This document shows positions 1 to 11,452 of a DNA stretch of 64,000 bases, piece by piece. The notes beneath the pieces were generated by a model that saw nothing but the letters and a program-made list of their open reading frames with translations, ran no database searches and had not been told where the DNA came from. The stretch spans positions 17,266,476-17,330,475 of the forward strand of contig OZ059894.1 of the NCBI GenBank assembly GCA_964057225.1. The letters are read 5' to 3'. Position numbers and translations under genes: made by a program. This DNA comes from Auanema rhodensis. Lineage: Eukaryota; Nematoda; Chromadorea; Rhabditida; Rhabditidae. Every line of letters begins with the position of its first letter. The stretch's first letter is position 1.

Positions 1-182
1 TCGGCCCACGTTTTAACATTTTTTTTCGAGAAGTGTACTTCTTCTTAGTATTTAGTGGAAGTTCTCTTGAAATTCAATTAATTTTAAGCTTTAGTATTCA
101 CCTATAGATATCAGATTAATAATATTCAGTTAAAAATAATTATGGAAACGTAGAAGGTTCATCGTAGTGAATGGATATTTCA

Positions 183-254
183 GGCCGAGTGGTCTAGTGG
201 TATGATTCTCGCTTAGGGTGCGAGAGGTCCCGGGATCGATCCCCGGCTCGGCCC
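183..254 (+). tRNA. tRNA-Pro(AGG), reference copy
   Basis: Full cloverleaf. The acceptor stem GGCCGAG pairs with CTCGGCC, with discriminator C73 as in eukaryotic tRNA-Pro. The D arm has GTCT, the loop AGTGGTA and TGAT. The anticodon stem CTCGC/GCGAG encloses the loop TTAGGGT, giving anticodon AGG, which reads CCU. The T stem CCGGG/CCCGG encloses the loop ATCGATC. There is no intron, and CCA is not fully encoded (the gene is followed by ACG). A TTTT terminator begins 4 nt after the discriminator. The T loop has A54 where TTC is usual. All neighbouring copies share this, so it is a family trait. Confidence 0.97.
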
Positions 255-676
255 ACGTTTTAACATTTTTTTTCGAGAAGTGTACTTCTTCTTTGTATTT
301 AGTTTAAGTTCTCTTGAAATTCAATTAATGTTGAGCTTTAGTATTCACCTATAGATATCAGATTAATAATATTCAATTAAAAATATATATGGAAAAGTAG
401 AAGGTTCATCGTAGTGAATGGATATTTCAGGCCGAGTGGTCTAGTGGTATGATTCTCGCTTAGGGTGCGAGAGGTCCCGGGATCGATCCCCGGCTCGGCC
501 CACGTTTTAACATTTTTTTTCGAGAAGTGTACTTCTTCTTAGTATTTACTGGAAGTTCTCTTGAAATTCAATTAATTTTAAGCTTTAGTATTCACCTATA
601 GATATCAGATTAATAATATTCAGTTAAAAATAATTATGGAAACGTAGAAGGTTCATCGTAATGAATGGATATTTCA

Positions 677-748
677 GGCCGAGTGGTCTAGTGGTATGAT
701 TCTCGCTTAGGGTGCGAGAGGTCCCAGGATCGATCCCCGGCTCGGCCC
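677..748 (+). tRNA. tRNA-Pro(AGG), T-stem variant
   Basis: It carries CCCAGG where the reference has CCCGGG, so A51 faces C63 and one T-stem pair is lost. The copy at 1665-1736 has the same change, so the two are probably related by a unit duplication. Confidence 0.9.
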
Positions 749-1911
749 ACGTTTTAACATTTTTTTTCGAGAAGTGTACTTCTTCTTAGTATTTAGTGGA
801 AGTTCTCTTGAAATTCAATTAATTTTAAGCTTGAGTGTTCACCTATAAATATCAGATTGATAATATTCAGTTAAAAATATATATGGAAAAGTAGGAGGTT
901 CATCTTAGTGAATGAATATTTCAGGCCGAGTGGTCTAGTGGTATGATTCTCGCTTAGGGTGCGAGAGGTCCCGGGATCGATCCCCGGCTCGGCCCACGTT
1001 TTAACATTTTGTTTCGAGAAGTGTACTTCTTCTTAGTATTTAGTGGAAGTTCTCTTGAAATTCAATTAATTTTAAGCTTGAGTGTTCACCTATAAATATC
1101 AGATTGATAATATTCAGTTAAAAATATATATGGAAAAGTAGGAGGTTCATCTTAGTGAATGGATATTTCAGGCCGAGTGGTCTAGTGGTATGATTCTCGC
1201 TTAGGGTGCGAGAGGTCCCGGGATCGATCCCCGGCTCGGCCCACGTTTTAACATTTTGTTTCGAGTAGTGTACTTCTTCTTAGTGTTTATTGGAAGTTCT
1301 CTTGAAATTCAATTAATTTTAAGCTTTAGTATTCACCTATAGATATCAGATTAATAATATTCAGTTAAAAATAATTATGGAAACGTAGAAGGTTCATCGT
1401 AGTGAATGGATATTTCAGGCCGAGTGGTCTAGTGGTATGATTCTCGCTTAGGGTGCGAGAGGTCCCGGGATCGATCCCCGGCTCGGCCCACGTTTTAACA
1501 TTTTGTTTCGAGAAGTGTACTTCTTCTTCGTATTTAGTTCAAGTTTTCTTGAAGTTCAATTATTGTTGAGCTTTAGTATTCACCTATAGATATCAGATTA
1601 ATAATATTCAGTTAAACATATATATGGAAAAGTAGGAGGTTCATCGTAGTGAATGGATGTTTCAGGCCGAGTGGTCTAGTGGTATGATTCTCGCTTAGGG
1701 TGCGAGAGGTCCCAGGATCGATCCCCGGCTCGGCCCACGTTTTAACATTTTTTTTCGTGAAGTGTACTTCTTCTTAGTATTTAGTGGAAGTTCTCTTGAA
1801 ATTCAATTAATTTTAAGCTTGAGTGTTCACCTATAAATATCAGATTGATAATATTCAGTTAAAAATATATATGGAAAAGTAGGAGGTTCATCTTAGTGAA
1901 TGAATATTTCA

Positions 1912-1983
1912 GGCCGAGTGGTCTAGTGGTATGAATCTCGCTTAGGGTGCGAGAGGTCCCGGGATCGATCCCCGGCTCGGCCC
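1912..1983 (+). tRNA. tRNA-Pro(AGG), position-26 variant
   Basis: It reads ATGAATCTCGC where the reference has ATGATTCTCGC, a T26-to-A change between the D and anticodon stems. Stems and anticodon are intact. The same change occurs in minus copies at 33292, 34774 and 35021. Confidence 0.92.
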
Positions 1984-3887
1984 ACGTTTTAACATTTTGT
2001 TTCGAGAAGTGTACTTCTTCTTAGTATTTAGTGGAAGTTCTCTTGAAATTCAATTAATTTTAAGCTTGAGTGTTCACCTATAAATATCAGATTGATAATA
2101 TTCAGTTAAAAATATATATGGAAAAGTAGGAGGTTCATCTTAGTGAATGAATATTTCAGGCCGAGTGGTCTAGTGGTATGATTCTCGCTTAGGGTGCGAG
2201 AGGTCCCGGGATCGATCCCCGGCTCGGCCCACGTTTTAACATTTTTTTTCGAGAAGTGTACTTCTTCTTAGTATTTAGTGCAAGTTCTCTTGAAATTCAA
2301 TTAATTTTAAGCTTGAGTGTTCACCTATAAATATCAGATTGATAATATTCAGTTAAAAATATATATGGAAACGTAGAAGGTTCATCTTAGTGAATGGATA
2401 TTTCAGGCCGAGTGGTCTAGTGGTATGATTCTCGCTTAGGGTGCGAGAGGTCCCGGGATCGATCCCCGGCTCGGCCCACGTTTTAACATTTTGTTTCGAG
2501 AAGTGTACTTCTTCTTAGTATTTAGTGCAAGTTCTCTTGAAATTTAATCAATGTGGAGCTTTAGTATTCACCTATAGATATCAGATTAATAATATTCAGT
2601 TAAAAATAATTATGGAAACGTAGAAGGTTCATCGTAGTGAATGGATATTTCAGGCCGAGTGGTCTAGTGGTATGATTCTCGCTTAGGGTGCGAGAGGTCC
2701 CGGGATCGATCCCCGGCTCGGCCCACGTTTTAACATTTTTTTTCGAGAAGTGTACTTCTTCTTAGTATTTAGTGCAAGTTCTCTTGAAATTTAATCAATG
2801 TGGAGCTTTAGTATTCACCTATAGATATCAGATTAATAATATTCAGTTAAAAATAATTATGGAAACGTAGAAGGTTCATCGTAGTGAATGGATATTTCAG
2901 GCCGAGTGGTCTAGTGGTATGATTCTCGCTTAGGGTGCGAGAGGTCCCGGGATCGATCCCCGGCTCGGCCCACGTTTTAACATTTTTTTTCGAGAAGTGT
3001 ACTTCTTCTTAGTATTTAGTGCAAGTTCTCTTGAAATTCAATTAATTTTAAGCTTGAGTGTTCACCTATAAATATCAGATTGATAATATTCAGTTAAAAA
3101 TATATATGGAAACGTAGAAGGTTCATCTTAGTGAATGGATATTTCAGGCCGAGTGGTCTAGTGGTATGATTCTCGCTTAGGGTGCGAGAGGTCCCGGGAT
3201 CGATCCCCGGCTCGGCCCACGTTTTAACATTTTGTTTCGAGAAGTGTACTTCTTCTTAGTATTTAGTGCAAGTTCTCTTGAAATTTAATCAATGTGGAGC
3301 TTTAGTATTCACCTATAGATATCAGATTAATAATATTCAGTTAAAAATAATTATGGAAACGTAGAAGGTTCATCGTAGTGAATGGATATTTCAGGCCGAG
3401 TGGTCTAGTGGTATGATTCTCGCTTAGGGTGCGAGAGGTCCCGGGATCGATCCCCGGCTCGGCCCACGTTTTAACATTTTTTTTCGAGAAGTGTACTTCT
3501 TCTTAGTATTTAGTGCAAGTTCTCTTGAAATTCAATTAATTTTAAGCTTGAGTGTTCACCTATAAATATCAGATTGATAATATTCAGTTAAAAATATATA
3601 TGGAAACGTAGAAGGTTCATCTTAGTGAATGGATATTTCAGGCCGAGTGGTCTAGTGGTATGATTCTCGCTTAGGGTGCGAGAGGTCCCGGGATCGATCC
3701 CCGGCTCGGCCCACGTTTTAACATTTTGTTTCGAGAAGTGTACTTCTTCTTAGTATTTAGTGCAAGTTCTCTTGAAATTTAATCAATGTGGAGCTTTAGT
3801 ATTCACCTATAGATATCAGATTAATAATATTCAGTTAAAAATAATTATGGAAAAGTAGGAGGTTCATCGTAGTGAATGGATATTTCA

Positions 3888-3959
3888 GGCCGAGTGGTCT
3901 AGTGGATTGATTCTCGCTTAGGGTGCGAGAGGTCCCGGGATCGATCCCCGGCTCGGCCC
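3888..3959 (+). tRNA. tRNA-Pro(AGG), D-loop variant
   Basis: It has GTGGATTGAT in place of GTGGTATGAT, which swaps the last D-loop bases and removes the usually conserved A21. This subtype recurs in block 2, for example at 8911, 11875, 12122, 12863, 14592, 14840, 15581, 16815 and 17062. It is therefore a propagated variant and not a single mutation. Confidence 0.9.
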
Positions 3960-4832
3960 ACGTTTTAACATTTTTTTTCGAGAAGTGTACTTCTTCTTAG
4001 TATTTAGTTGAAGTTCTCTTGAAATTCAATCAATGTGGAGCTTTAGTATTCACCTATAGATATCAGATTAATAATATTCAGTTAAAAATAATTATGGAAA
4101 AGTAGGAGGTTCATCGTAGTGAATGGATATTTCAGGCCGAGTGGTCTAGTGGTATGATTCTCGCTTAGGGTGCGAGAGGTCCCGGGATCGATCCCCGGCT
4201 CGGCCCACGTTTTAACATTTTTTTTCGAGAAGTGTACTTCTTCTTAGTATTTAGTGGAAGTTCTCTTGAAATTCAATTAATTTTAAGCTTGAGTATTCAC
4301 CTATAGATATCAGATTAATAATATGTAGTTAAAAATAATTATGGAAAAGTAGGAGGTTCATCGTAGTGAATGGATATTTCAGGCCGAGTGGTCTAGTGGT
4401 ATGATTCTCGCTTAGGGTGCGAGAGGTCCCGGGATCGATCCCCGGCTCGGCCCACGTTTTAACATTTTTTTTCGAGAAGTGTACTTCTTCTTAGTATTTA
4501 GTGCAAGTTCTCTTGAAATTCAATTAATTTTAAGCTTGAGTGTTCACCTATAAATATCAGATTGATAATATTCAGTTAAAAATATATATGGAAACGTAGA
4601 AGGTTCATCGTAGTGAATGGATATTTCAGGCCGAGTGGTCTAGTGGTATGATTCTCGCTTAGGGTGCGAGAGGTCCCGGGATCGATCCCCGGCTCGGCCC
4701 ACGTTTTAACATTTTTTTTCGAGAAGTGTACTTCTTCTTAGTGTTTATTGGAAGTTCTCTTGAAATTAAATTAATTTTAAGCTTTAGTATTCACCTATAG
4801 ATATCAGATTAATAATATTCAGTTAAAAATAA

Positions 4833-5169
4833 CGTTCCATTCGGAAATCAATACGTAGCAGGCGGGTTAGAATCAGACGACATGAGGCTGAGAGAGGACG
4901 ACACGCCCTTCATATGGAACACAGACTTCAGCTTTGCCTTATGGAATGACTATGGATGGTTGGTCTTCCTTTCTTAGCTCTCTTTCACTTTATATCTTTA
5001 TGTAGACTTATATAACTTATTGTAATCATGTAGACATAATAAACCTTTCTTTCTCGAGTCTTATGTTTATCCATTATGCTCTTTATCTACCGCTACATCT
5101 GGAATACTATCACACTCATCTTGTAGGCTTTATTGGTCTATAGGATCGACGTGAGAGCATAACGGAACG
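4833..5169 (+). repeat. 5' LTR of element 1
   Basis: 337 bp. It contains a likely poly(A) signal in ATAATAAACCTTTCT at about 5036 and ends with GGAACG. The matching 3' LTR is at 8280-8616. Confidence 0.9.
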
Positions 5170-5182
5170 TGGAGGTTCCACC
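5170..5182 (+). promoter_or_regulatory. Presumed primer-binding site of element 1
   Basis: TGGAGGTTCCACC directly follows the 5' LTR and begins with the TGG expected to pair with a tRNA CCA end. The same 13 bases follow the 5' LTR of element 2 at 23995. I could not match it to a specific tRNA. Confidence 0.55.
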
Positions 5183-6246
5183 TCGAACATTTTATCTTGA
5201 TTTCTTGACTATTTTCTCTTATATTTCGTTATTTTCAATATTTCATTGAATCTGAATTCTCTTATATCTCTAAACCATCTACTCCATGTCTTAACACAAT
5301 ACGGTGGGGCCAACAACGTTTAAAAGGGAACAGATGCAAGGACCACTCCTTTTGGAGATGGATATTTTATATTTTTTGAAACTGAAGTTATATTTTCCCG
5401 TTTGTTCACAATTTTCTGTCTGTCTGAACCCAACAATTTTTATATCCTTGCTGTTAACATCGAATACTCTGTTACCCGAACTCGAAGCATTTTTGAGGAC
5501 CCTAGGATGAATTAGTGAACAAATTCACCCAAGGATAATTTTTATTGAGATTTATGCCCACACTTTCTCCTTTTAAGGATTGATTTTGGCTTCGAGGAAA
5601 GAATAGCCACGGTTATTTCTTTATTTTTGTGGATGAAACAATTTTGCGCACCAAATCGAGATTATTTCATATTTTGCGATCAGGACTATTTTATTTTGCG
5701 TTACATTTCTGTTCAGACAACTTTTTGCCATTAACATCCAAAAATATTTTGATAACGCATTGAATTTACACGGGAAACCTCACCTAAATGGGAGGAACAT
5801 TATGAAAAGTGAATTTTAAGATCGCTATAGTCCGAAAAATCCTGTACAATTTTACGAACTGAATTATTATTAGTGATTGTCTATCAGGTCGTGTTGGCTT
5901 AAGCATATCAGTTTGGATTTTCTCCCCTTACTATATGTCACCTTCCTCATACCGTTATTGTTGGTTTGAAGCATAAGACTCATTCCTAAACACCATAATT
6001 CTTTAAATATAGTTATTGTAATCTTTAGTCATCTATTCCTAGCCATAATTTTAAAACTAGATTTCTGATCATGATGGGACTACGGTACTCATTCGTTTTC
6101 CAAATTGCTTCCTTAAAAGAGTAATGCTATTACGAATGTACATTATGAAAACCGCTAAAATCCTTTGAACATTTACCAAAGTCCATTTTCGTGGCATTTT
6201 CGATCACTCGTGAGTCCAAGAAGATCAGAATCGTCAGAAAAAGAAC
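5183..6246 (+). other. Element 1 leader, no recognisable coding region
   Basis: About 1.06 kb of AT-rich sequence between the primer site and the integrase frame. There is a short open frame at 5304-5510 without recognisable similarity. This is where gag and the front of pol would normally lie. Confidence 0.6.
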
Positions 6247-7584
6247 ATGCTTTCTAATGATCGTTATTGTGTCATTGACAACATGTTATACACAAAACCA
6301 AGCAGAAAACGACCACACCCAGCTTTGATTTTACCAAGGGAAAGCAAGCTTATCAACAAGGTTATCGAAGAATTTCACGAAGACCCAGCAATTGGAGCAC
6401 ATCAAGGAATTAACAAAACTAAAGAAGCCATACTACGAAGATTTTGCTGGACAAATATGCAAACGGACATAGCAATTTTTGTGAAACAATGCGTTAAATG
6501 CGCACAAAGGAAGAAAGATCCTCACGCTATGACCGTTCAGCCTATGGGTCAATTTGAAATACCATCAAAACCATTTGAGAGAATACATATGGATATTATG
6601 GGACCATTCCCTACTTCAAAAAGAAACAACAATTATGTCCTAACAATACAAGATTCATTCTCCAAATGGGCGACAACCATCGCTATACCAACAATTGTCA
6701 CCGATGTCATCATTGATAGATTCCTCAGGAATTTCGTATATATTTTTGGACCACCAAATCGTTTAATAACCGATCGTGGATCTAATTTTGTATCAAAGAA
6801 ATTTGAAGAAATGTGTGAAAAACTTGGCATTAAACACGAGCCAACACTCCCTCATCAGAAAAACTCTAATGGACAAGTCGAAAGACTACACAGAACGCTA
6901 GAAGAAGGATTAACACACTATCTCAACGAAGACGTAACTGATTGGGACATGTATTTACCAAAAATTACTTTTGCGTTAAATACAATAACACACGCAACCA
7001 CAGGAATCTCTCCATACATAGCATTATTTGGAAAAGAAAGTCGTATGAGATTAGACGAAGAATTATTCCCCGAGACATTACAACCAGAGATCTTGGAAGA
7101 AATTGAGAATACCGAATATATCAGAGGAGAAAGAAGAACCATCATTCAAGAAAATCTTGCAAAACATCAAGAAACCGCGAAGAGAAAACATGATGGACGA
7201 CAACGAATAGAAGAAAGAGATATCCGAAAAGGAGACCAAGTTATGTTAGCAATTAAAGCGCATAAACCAGGTCAAAAGCTTCGCAAATCATATGATGGAC
7301 CATTTGAAGTCATCAACGTTGAAGGAAACATGGTACAACTCAAGAATCCATTTGGAAAAATTCAAGACGTACACAAAGACAATCTCAAACTTTTTGAACG
7401 CAAAATGGAGCATACAATCGCTCAAAACACGCGATCAAATACAACGACTTATGACACGGACGACGACAGCGATATTGAGATCATAAAAGTCATAAATGGT
7501 AACGATAACTATGACTCTACTGAAGAAACAGAACCAGAAGACCCATCGGACCAAAATTGGCTACCACCAAGAAGAAGACGATGA
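6247..7584 (+). CDS. Retrotransposon integrase (Ty3/gypsy type), 445 aa
   Basis: Integrase catalyses insertion of the element's cDNA into host DNA. The N-terminal HHCC zinc module is visible (H44, H52, C82, C85). The rve catalytic core follows, with the first Asp in HMDIMGPF (about residue 115), the second in ITDRGSNF (about 176) and the Glu in NGQVERLH (about 212). A basic C-terminal region follows, and the frame ends in PPRRRR. The DDE residues and zinc ligands all appear present. It starts at an ATG with no RT or RNase H upstream, so it is the tail of a pol polyprotein left after internal deletion, although the remaining frame is undamaged. It lies inside element 1, whose LTRs are identical. 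Confidence 0.9.
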   Translation: MLSNDRYCVIDNMLYTKPSRKRPHPALILPRESKLINKVIEEFHEDPAIGAHQGINKTKEAILRRFCWTNMQTDIAIFVKQCVKCAQRKKDPHAMTVQPMGQFEIPSKPFERIHMDIMGPFPTSKRNNNYVLTIQDSFSKWATTIAIPTIVTDVIIDRFLRNFVYIFGPPNRLITDRGSNFVSKKFEEMCEKLGIKHEPTLPHQKNSNGQVERLHRTLEEGLTHYLNEDVTDWDMYLPKITFALNTITHATTGISPYIALFGKESRMRLDEELFPETLQPEILEEIENTEYIRGERRTIIQENLAKHQETAKRKHDGRQRIEERDIRKGDQVMLAIKAHKPGQKLRKSYDGPFEVINVEGNMVQLKNPFGKIQDVHKDNLKLFERKMEHTIAQNTRSNTTTYDTDDDSDIEIIKVINGNDNYDSTEETEPEDPSDQNWLPPRRRR

Positions 7585-8279
7585 AAGAAATAATTTCGAG
7601 ATTGATAAAATTATTGTGTGTTGTATCAACTCTCTTTTAAAAAAAACCAGAGCTATTAATATTATTATATCATTGAAAAACTTGAGTAAGACGAGATGTA
7701 AGCTAATAATCAAAAAGCATTTCAGTTTCAAAGCATATATGATTATAAAACTTCATCAATTTCAAATAATTTCCCGTAAATAATGAAGAAATGAAAGATA
7801 AGAGACATTATATTGCATATTCATCTGAGCAACAGTCCTTATCAAGTAGTTAATGATTCAATTCCGGAAATTATATGGGATTTAGTTTAATTTTTTTTAT
7901 TATTACAATTCGCTTTGAATACGCTGAAGAAACATGCTAGCTCCATCGATAATATAGCATGACTCTCGTTTCTCTATACTCAAACAAGTTAGACATGCAG
8001 CGTCGTGCCTAAAAAGCTATTTTGCGCACTCTCGCTGACAAAATATAGCCCTGGTATTCTAAAAGATTGTTTTATTCCTTAATATTCATGTATTTTCAAA
8101 TAATTTTTATTAAATTCTTTTCAGATAATATTGTTTAACATTATATTGTAATTTATCTTTACTATTTTTATGTTAACATTGTAATTTTTATTTTTTAAAA
8201 CTAAACCTTCTGCTACGATTGAAACAAGCCACATACTTTGCTATTCGCGAGGACGCGACATAAACTCGAAAAAATGGCA
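7585..8279 (+). other. Element 1 region between integrase and 3' LTR
   Basis: AT-rich. An open frame at 7496-7783 overlaps the integrase end and has no recognisable domain. A short A-rich run precedes the 3' LTR. Confidence 0.5.
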
Positions 8280-8616
8280 CGTTCCATTCGGAAATCAATA
8301 CGTAGCAGGCGGGTTAGAATCAGACGACATGAGGCTGAGAGAGGACGACACGCCCTTCATATGGAACACAGACTTCAGCTTTGCCTTATGGAATGACTAT
8401 GGATGGTTGGTCTTCCTTTCTTAGCTCTCTTTCACTTTATATCTTTATGTAGACTTATATAACTTATTGTAATCATGTAGACATAATAAACCTTTCTTTC
8501 TCGAGTCTTATGTTTATCCATTATGCTCTTTATCTACCGCTACATCTGGAATACTATCACACTCATCTTGTAGGCTTTATTGGTCTATAGGATCGACGTG
8601 AGAGCATAACGGAACG
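8280..8616 (+). repeat. 3' LTR of element 1
   Basis: 337 bp, identical by eye to 4833-5169. It is followed by the ATAA target duplication and the resumed array spacer. Confidence 0.9.
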
Positions 8617-9157
8617 ATAATTATGGAAAAGTAGGAGGTTCATCGTAGTGAATGGATATTTCAGGCCGAGTGGTCTAGTGGTATGATTCTCGCTTAGGGT
8701 GCGAGAGGTCCCGGGATCGATCCCCGGCTCGGCCCATATTTTTACATTTTTTTTCGAGAAGTGTACTTCTTCTTAGTATTTAGTTGAAGTTCTCTTGAAA
8801 TTCAATCAATGTGGGGCTTTAGTATTCACCTATAGATATCAGATTAATAATATTCAGTTAAAAATAATTATGGAAAAGTAGGAGGTTCATCGTAGTGAAT
8901 GGATATTTCAGGCCGAGTGGTCTAGTGGATTGATTCTCGCTTAGGGTGCGAGAGGTCCCGGGATCGATCCCCGGCTCGGCCCACGTTTTAACATTTTTTT
9001 TCGAGAAGTGTACTTCTTCTTAGTATTTAGTTGAAGTTCTCTTGAAATTCAATCAATGTGGAGCTTTAGTATTCACCTATAGATATCAGATTAATAATAT
9101 TCAGTTAAAAATAATTATGGAAAAGTAGGAGGTTCATCGTAGTGAATGGATATTTCA

Positions 9158-9229
9158 GGCCGAGTGGTCTAGTGGTATGATTCTCGCTTAGGGTGCGAGA
9201 GGTCCCGGGATCGATCCCCGGCTCGGCAC
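9158..9229 (+). tRNA. tRNA-Pro(AGG), acceptor-end variant
   Basis: It ends CTCGGCAC in place of CTCGGCCC, so position 72 is A and cannot pair with G1. The terminal acceptor pair matters for proline identity, so this copy may be non-functional. Confidence 0.85.
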
Positions 9230-11380
9230 ACGTTTTAACATTTTTTTTCGAGAAGTGTACTTCTTCTTAGTATTTAGTGGAAGTTCTCTTGAAATTCAAT
9301 TAATTTTAAGCTTGAGTATTCACCTATAGATATCAGATTAATAATATGTAGTTAAAAATAATTATGGAAAAGTAGGAGGTTCATCGTAGTGAATGGATAT
9401 TTCAGGCCGAGTGGTCTAGTGGTATGATTCTCGCTTAGGGTGCGAGAGGTCCCGGGATCGATCCCCGGCTCGGCCCACGTTTTAACATTTTTTTTCGAGA
9501 AGTGTACTTCTTCTTAGTATTTAGTGCAAGTTCTCTTGAAAATCAATTAATTTTAAGCTTGAGTGTTCACCTATAAATATCAGATTGATAATATTCAGTT
9601 AAAAATATATATGGAAACGTAGAAGGTTCATCGTAGTGAATGGATATTTCAGGCCGAGTGGTCTAGTGGTATGATTCTCGCTTAGGGTGCGAGAGGTCCC
9701 GGGATCGATCCCCGGCTCGGCCCACGTTTTAACATTTTTTTTCGAGAAGTGTACTTCTTCTTAGTGTTTATTGGAAGTTCTCTTGAAATTAAATTAATTT
9801 TAAGCTTTAGTATTCACCTATAGATATCAGATTAATAATATTCAGTTAAAAATAATTATGGAAAAGTAGGAGGTTCATCGTAGTGAATGGATATTTCAGG
9901 CCGAGTGGTCTAGTGGTATGATTCTCGCTTAGGGTGCGAGAGGTCCCGGGATCGATCCCCGGCTCGGCCCACATTTTAACTTTTTTTTTCGAGAAGTGTA
10001 CTTCTTCTTAGTATTTAGTTGAAGTTCTCTTGAAATTCAATCAATGTGGGGCTTTAGTATTCACCTATAGATATCAGATTAATAATATTCAGTTAAAAAT
10101 AATTATGGAAAAGTAGGAGGTTTATCTTAGTGAATGGATATTTCAGGCCGAGTGGTCTAGTGGTATGATTCTCGCTTAGGGTGCGAGAGGTCCCGGGATC
10201 GATCCCCGGCTCGGCCCACGTTTTAACATTTTGTTTCGAGAAGTGTACTTCTTCTTAGTATTTAGTGGAAGTTCTCTTGAAATTCAATTAATTTTAAGCT
10301 TGAGTGTTCACCTATAAATATCAGATTGATAATATTCAGTTAAAAATATATATGGAAAAGTAGGAGGTTCATCTTAGTGAATGGATATTTCAGGCCGAGT
10401 GGTCTAGTGGTATGATTCTCGCTTAGGGTGCGAGAGGTCCCGGGATCGATCCCCGGCTCGGCCCACGTTTTAACATTTTGTTTCGAGTAGTGTACTTCTT
10501 CTTCGTATTTAGTGGAAGTTCTCTTGAAATTCAATTAATGTTGAGCTTTAGTATTCACCTATAGATATCAGATTAATAATATTCAGTTAAAAATAATTAT
10601 GGAAACGTAGAAGGTTCATCGTAGTGAATGGATATTTCAGGCCGAGTGGTCTAGTGGTATGATTCTCGCTTAGGGTGCGAGAGGTCCCGGGATCGATCCC
10701 CGGCTCGGCCCACGTTTTAACATTTTGTTTCGAGAAGTGTACTTCTTTTTAGTATTTAGTGGAAGTTCTCTTGAAATTCAATTAATTTTAAGCTTGAGTG
10801 TTCACCTATAAATATCAGATTGATAATATTCAGTTAAAAATATATATGGAAAAGTAGGAGGTTCATCTTAGTGAATGGATATTTCAGGCCGAGTGGTCTA
10901 GTGGTATGATTCTCGCTTAGGGTGCGAGAGGTCCCGGGATCGATCCCCGGCTCGGCCCACGTTTTAACATTTTGTTTCGAGAAGTGTACTTCTTCTTAGT
11001 ATTTAGTGGAAGTTCTCTTGAAATTCAATCAATGTGGAGCTTTAGTATTCACCTATAGATATCAGATTAATAATATTCAGTTAAAAAAAATTATGGAAAA
11101 GTAGGAGGTTCATCGTAGTGAATGGATATTTCAGGCCGAGTGGTCTAGTGGTATGATTCTCGCTTAGGGTGCGAGAGGTCCCGGGATCGATCCCCGGCTC
11201 GGCCCACGTTTTAACATTTTGTTTCGAGTAGTGTACTTCTTCTTCGTATTTAGTGGAAGTTCTCTTGAAATTCAATTAATGTTGAGCTTTAGTATTCACC
11301 TATAGATATCAGATTAATAATATTCAGTTAAAAATAATTATGGAAACGTAGAAGGTTCATCGTAGTGAATGGATATTTCA

Positions 11381-11452
11381 GGCCGAGTGGTCTAGTGGTA
11401 TGATTCTCGCTTAGGGTGCGAGAGGTCCCGGGATCGATCCCCTGCTCGGCCC
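11381..11452 (+). tRNA. tRNA-Pro(AGG), T-stem mismatch
   Basis: It reads CCCCTGCTCGGCC where the reference has CCCCGGCTCGGCC, so position 64 is T and the pair with C50 is lost. The rest is intact. Confidence 0.88.

Larger units (their letters stand above)
1..4832 (+). repeat. Tandem tRNA-Pro(AGG) array, block 1 (19 full copies)
   Basis: Head-to-tail array with a constant 247-bp period. The 72-nt tRNA genes start at 183, 430, 677, 924, 1171, 1418, 1665, 1912, 2159, 2406, 2653, 2900, 3147, 3394, 3641, 3888, 4135, 4382 and 4629. Positions 1-7 are the last 7 nt of another copy. Each spacer starts with a T4 run and then a T7-8 run a few bases after the gene (Pol III terminators). It continues through AT-rich sequence with several alternating subtypes and ends with GATATTTCA just before the gene. 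The whole unit is repeated, so the copies arose by tandem amplification and not by separate tRNA retropositions. No protein gene is present. The block ends at 4832, where an LTR element interrupts a spacer. Confidence 0.95.
4833..8616 (+). mobile_element. LTR element 1, internally deleted Ty3/gypsy-like retrotransposon
   Basis: Two 337-bp direct repeats (4833-5169 and 8280-8616) look identical base for base and flank 3.1 kb. The ends are CGTTCC and GGAACG. The insertion is flanked by the 4-bp duplication ATAA (4829-4832 and 8617-8620) in the spacer 44-47 bp upstream of the tRNA gene at 8664. The interior keeps an integrase frame, but I find no gag, protease, reverse transcriptase or RNase H. 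It therefore looks like a non-autonomous deletion derivative. Identical LTRs indicate recent insertion. Confidence 0.88.
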
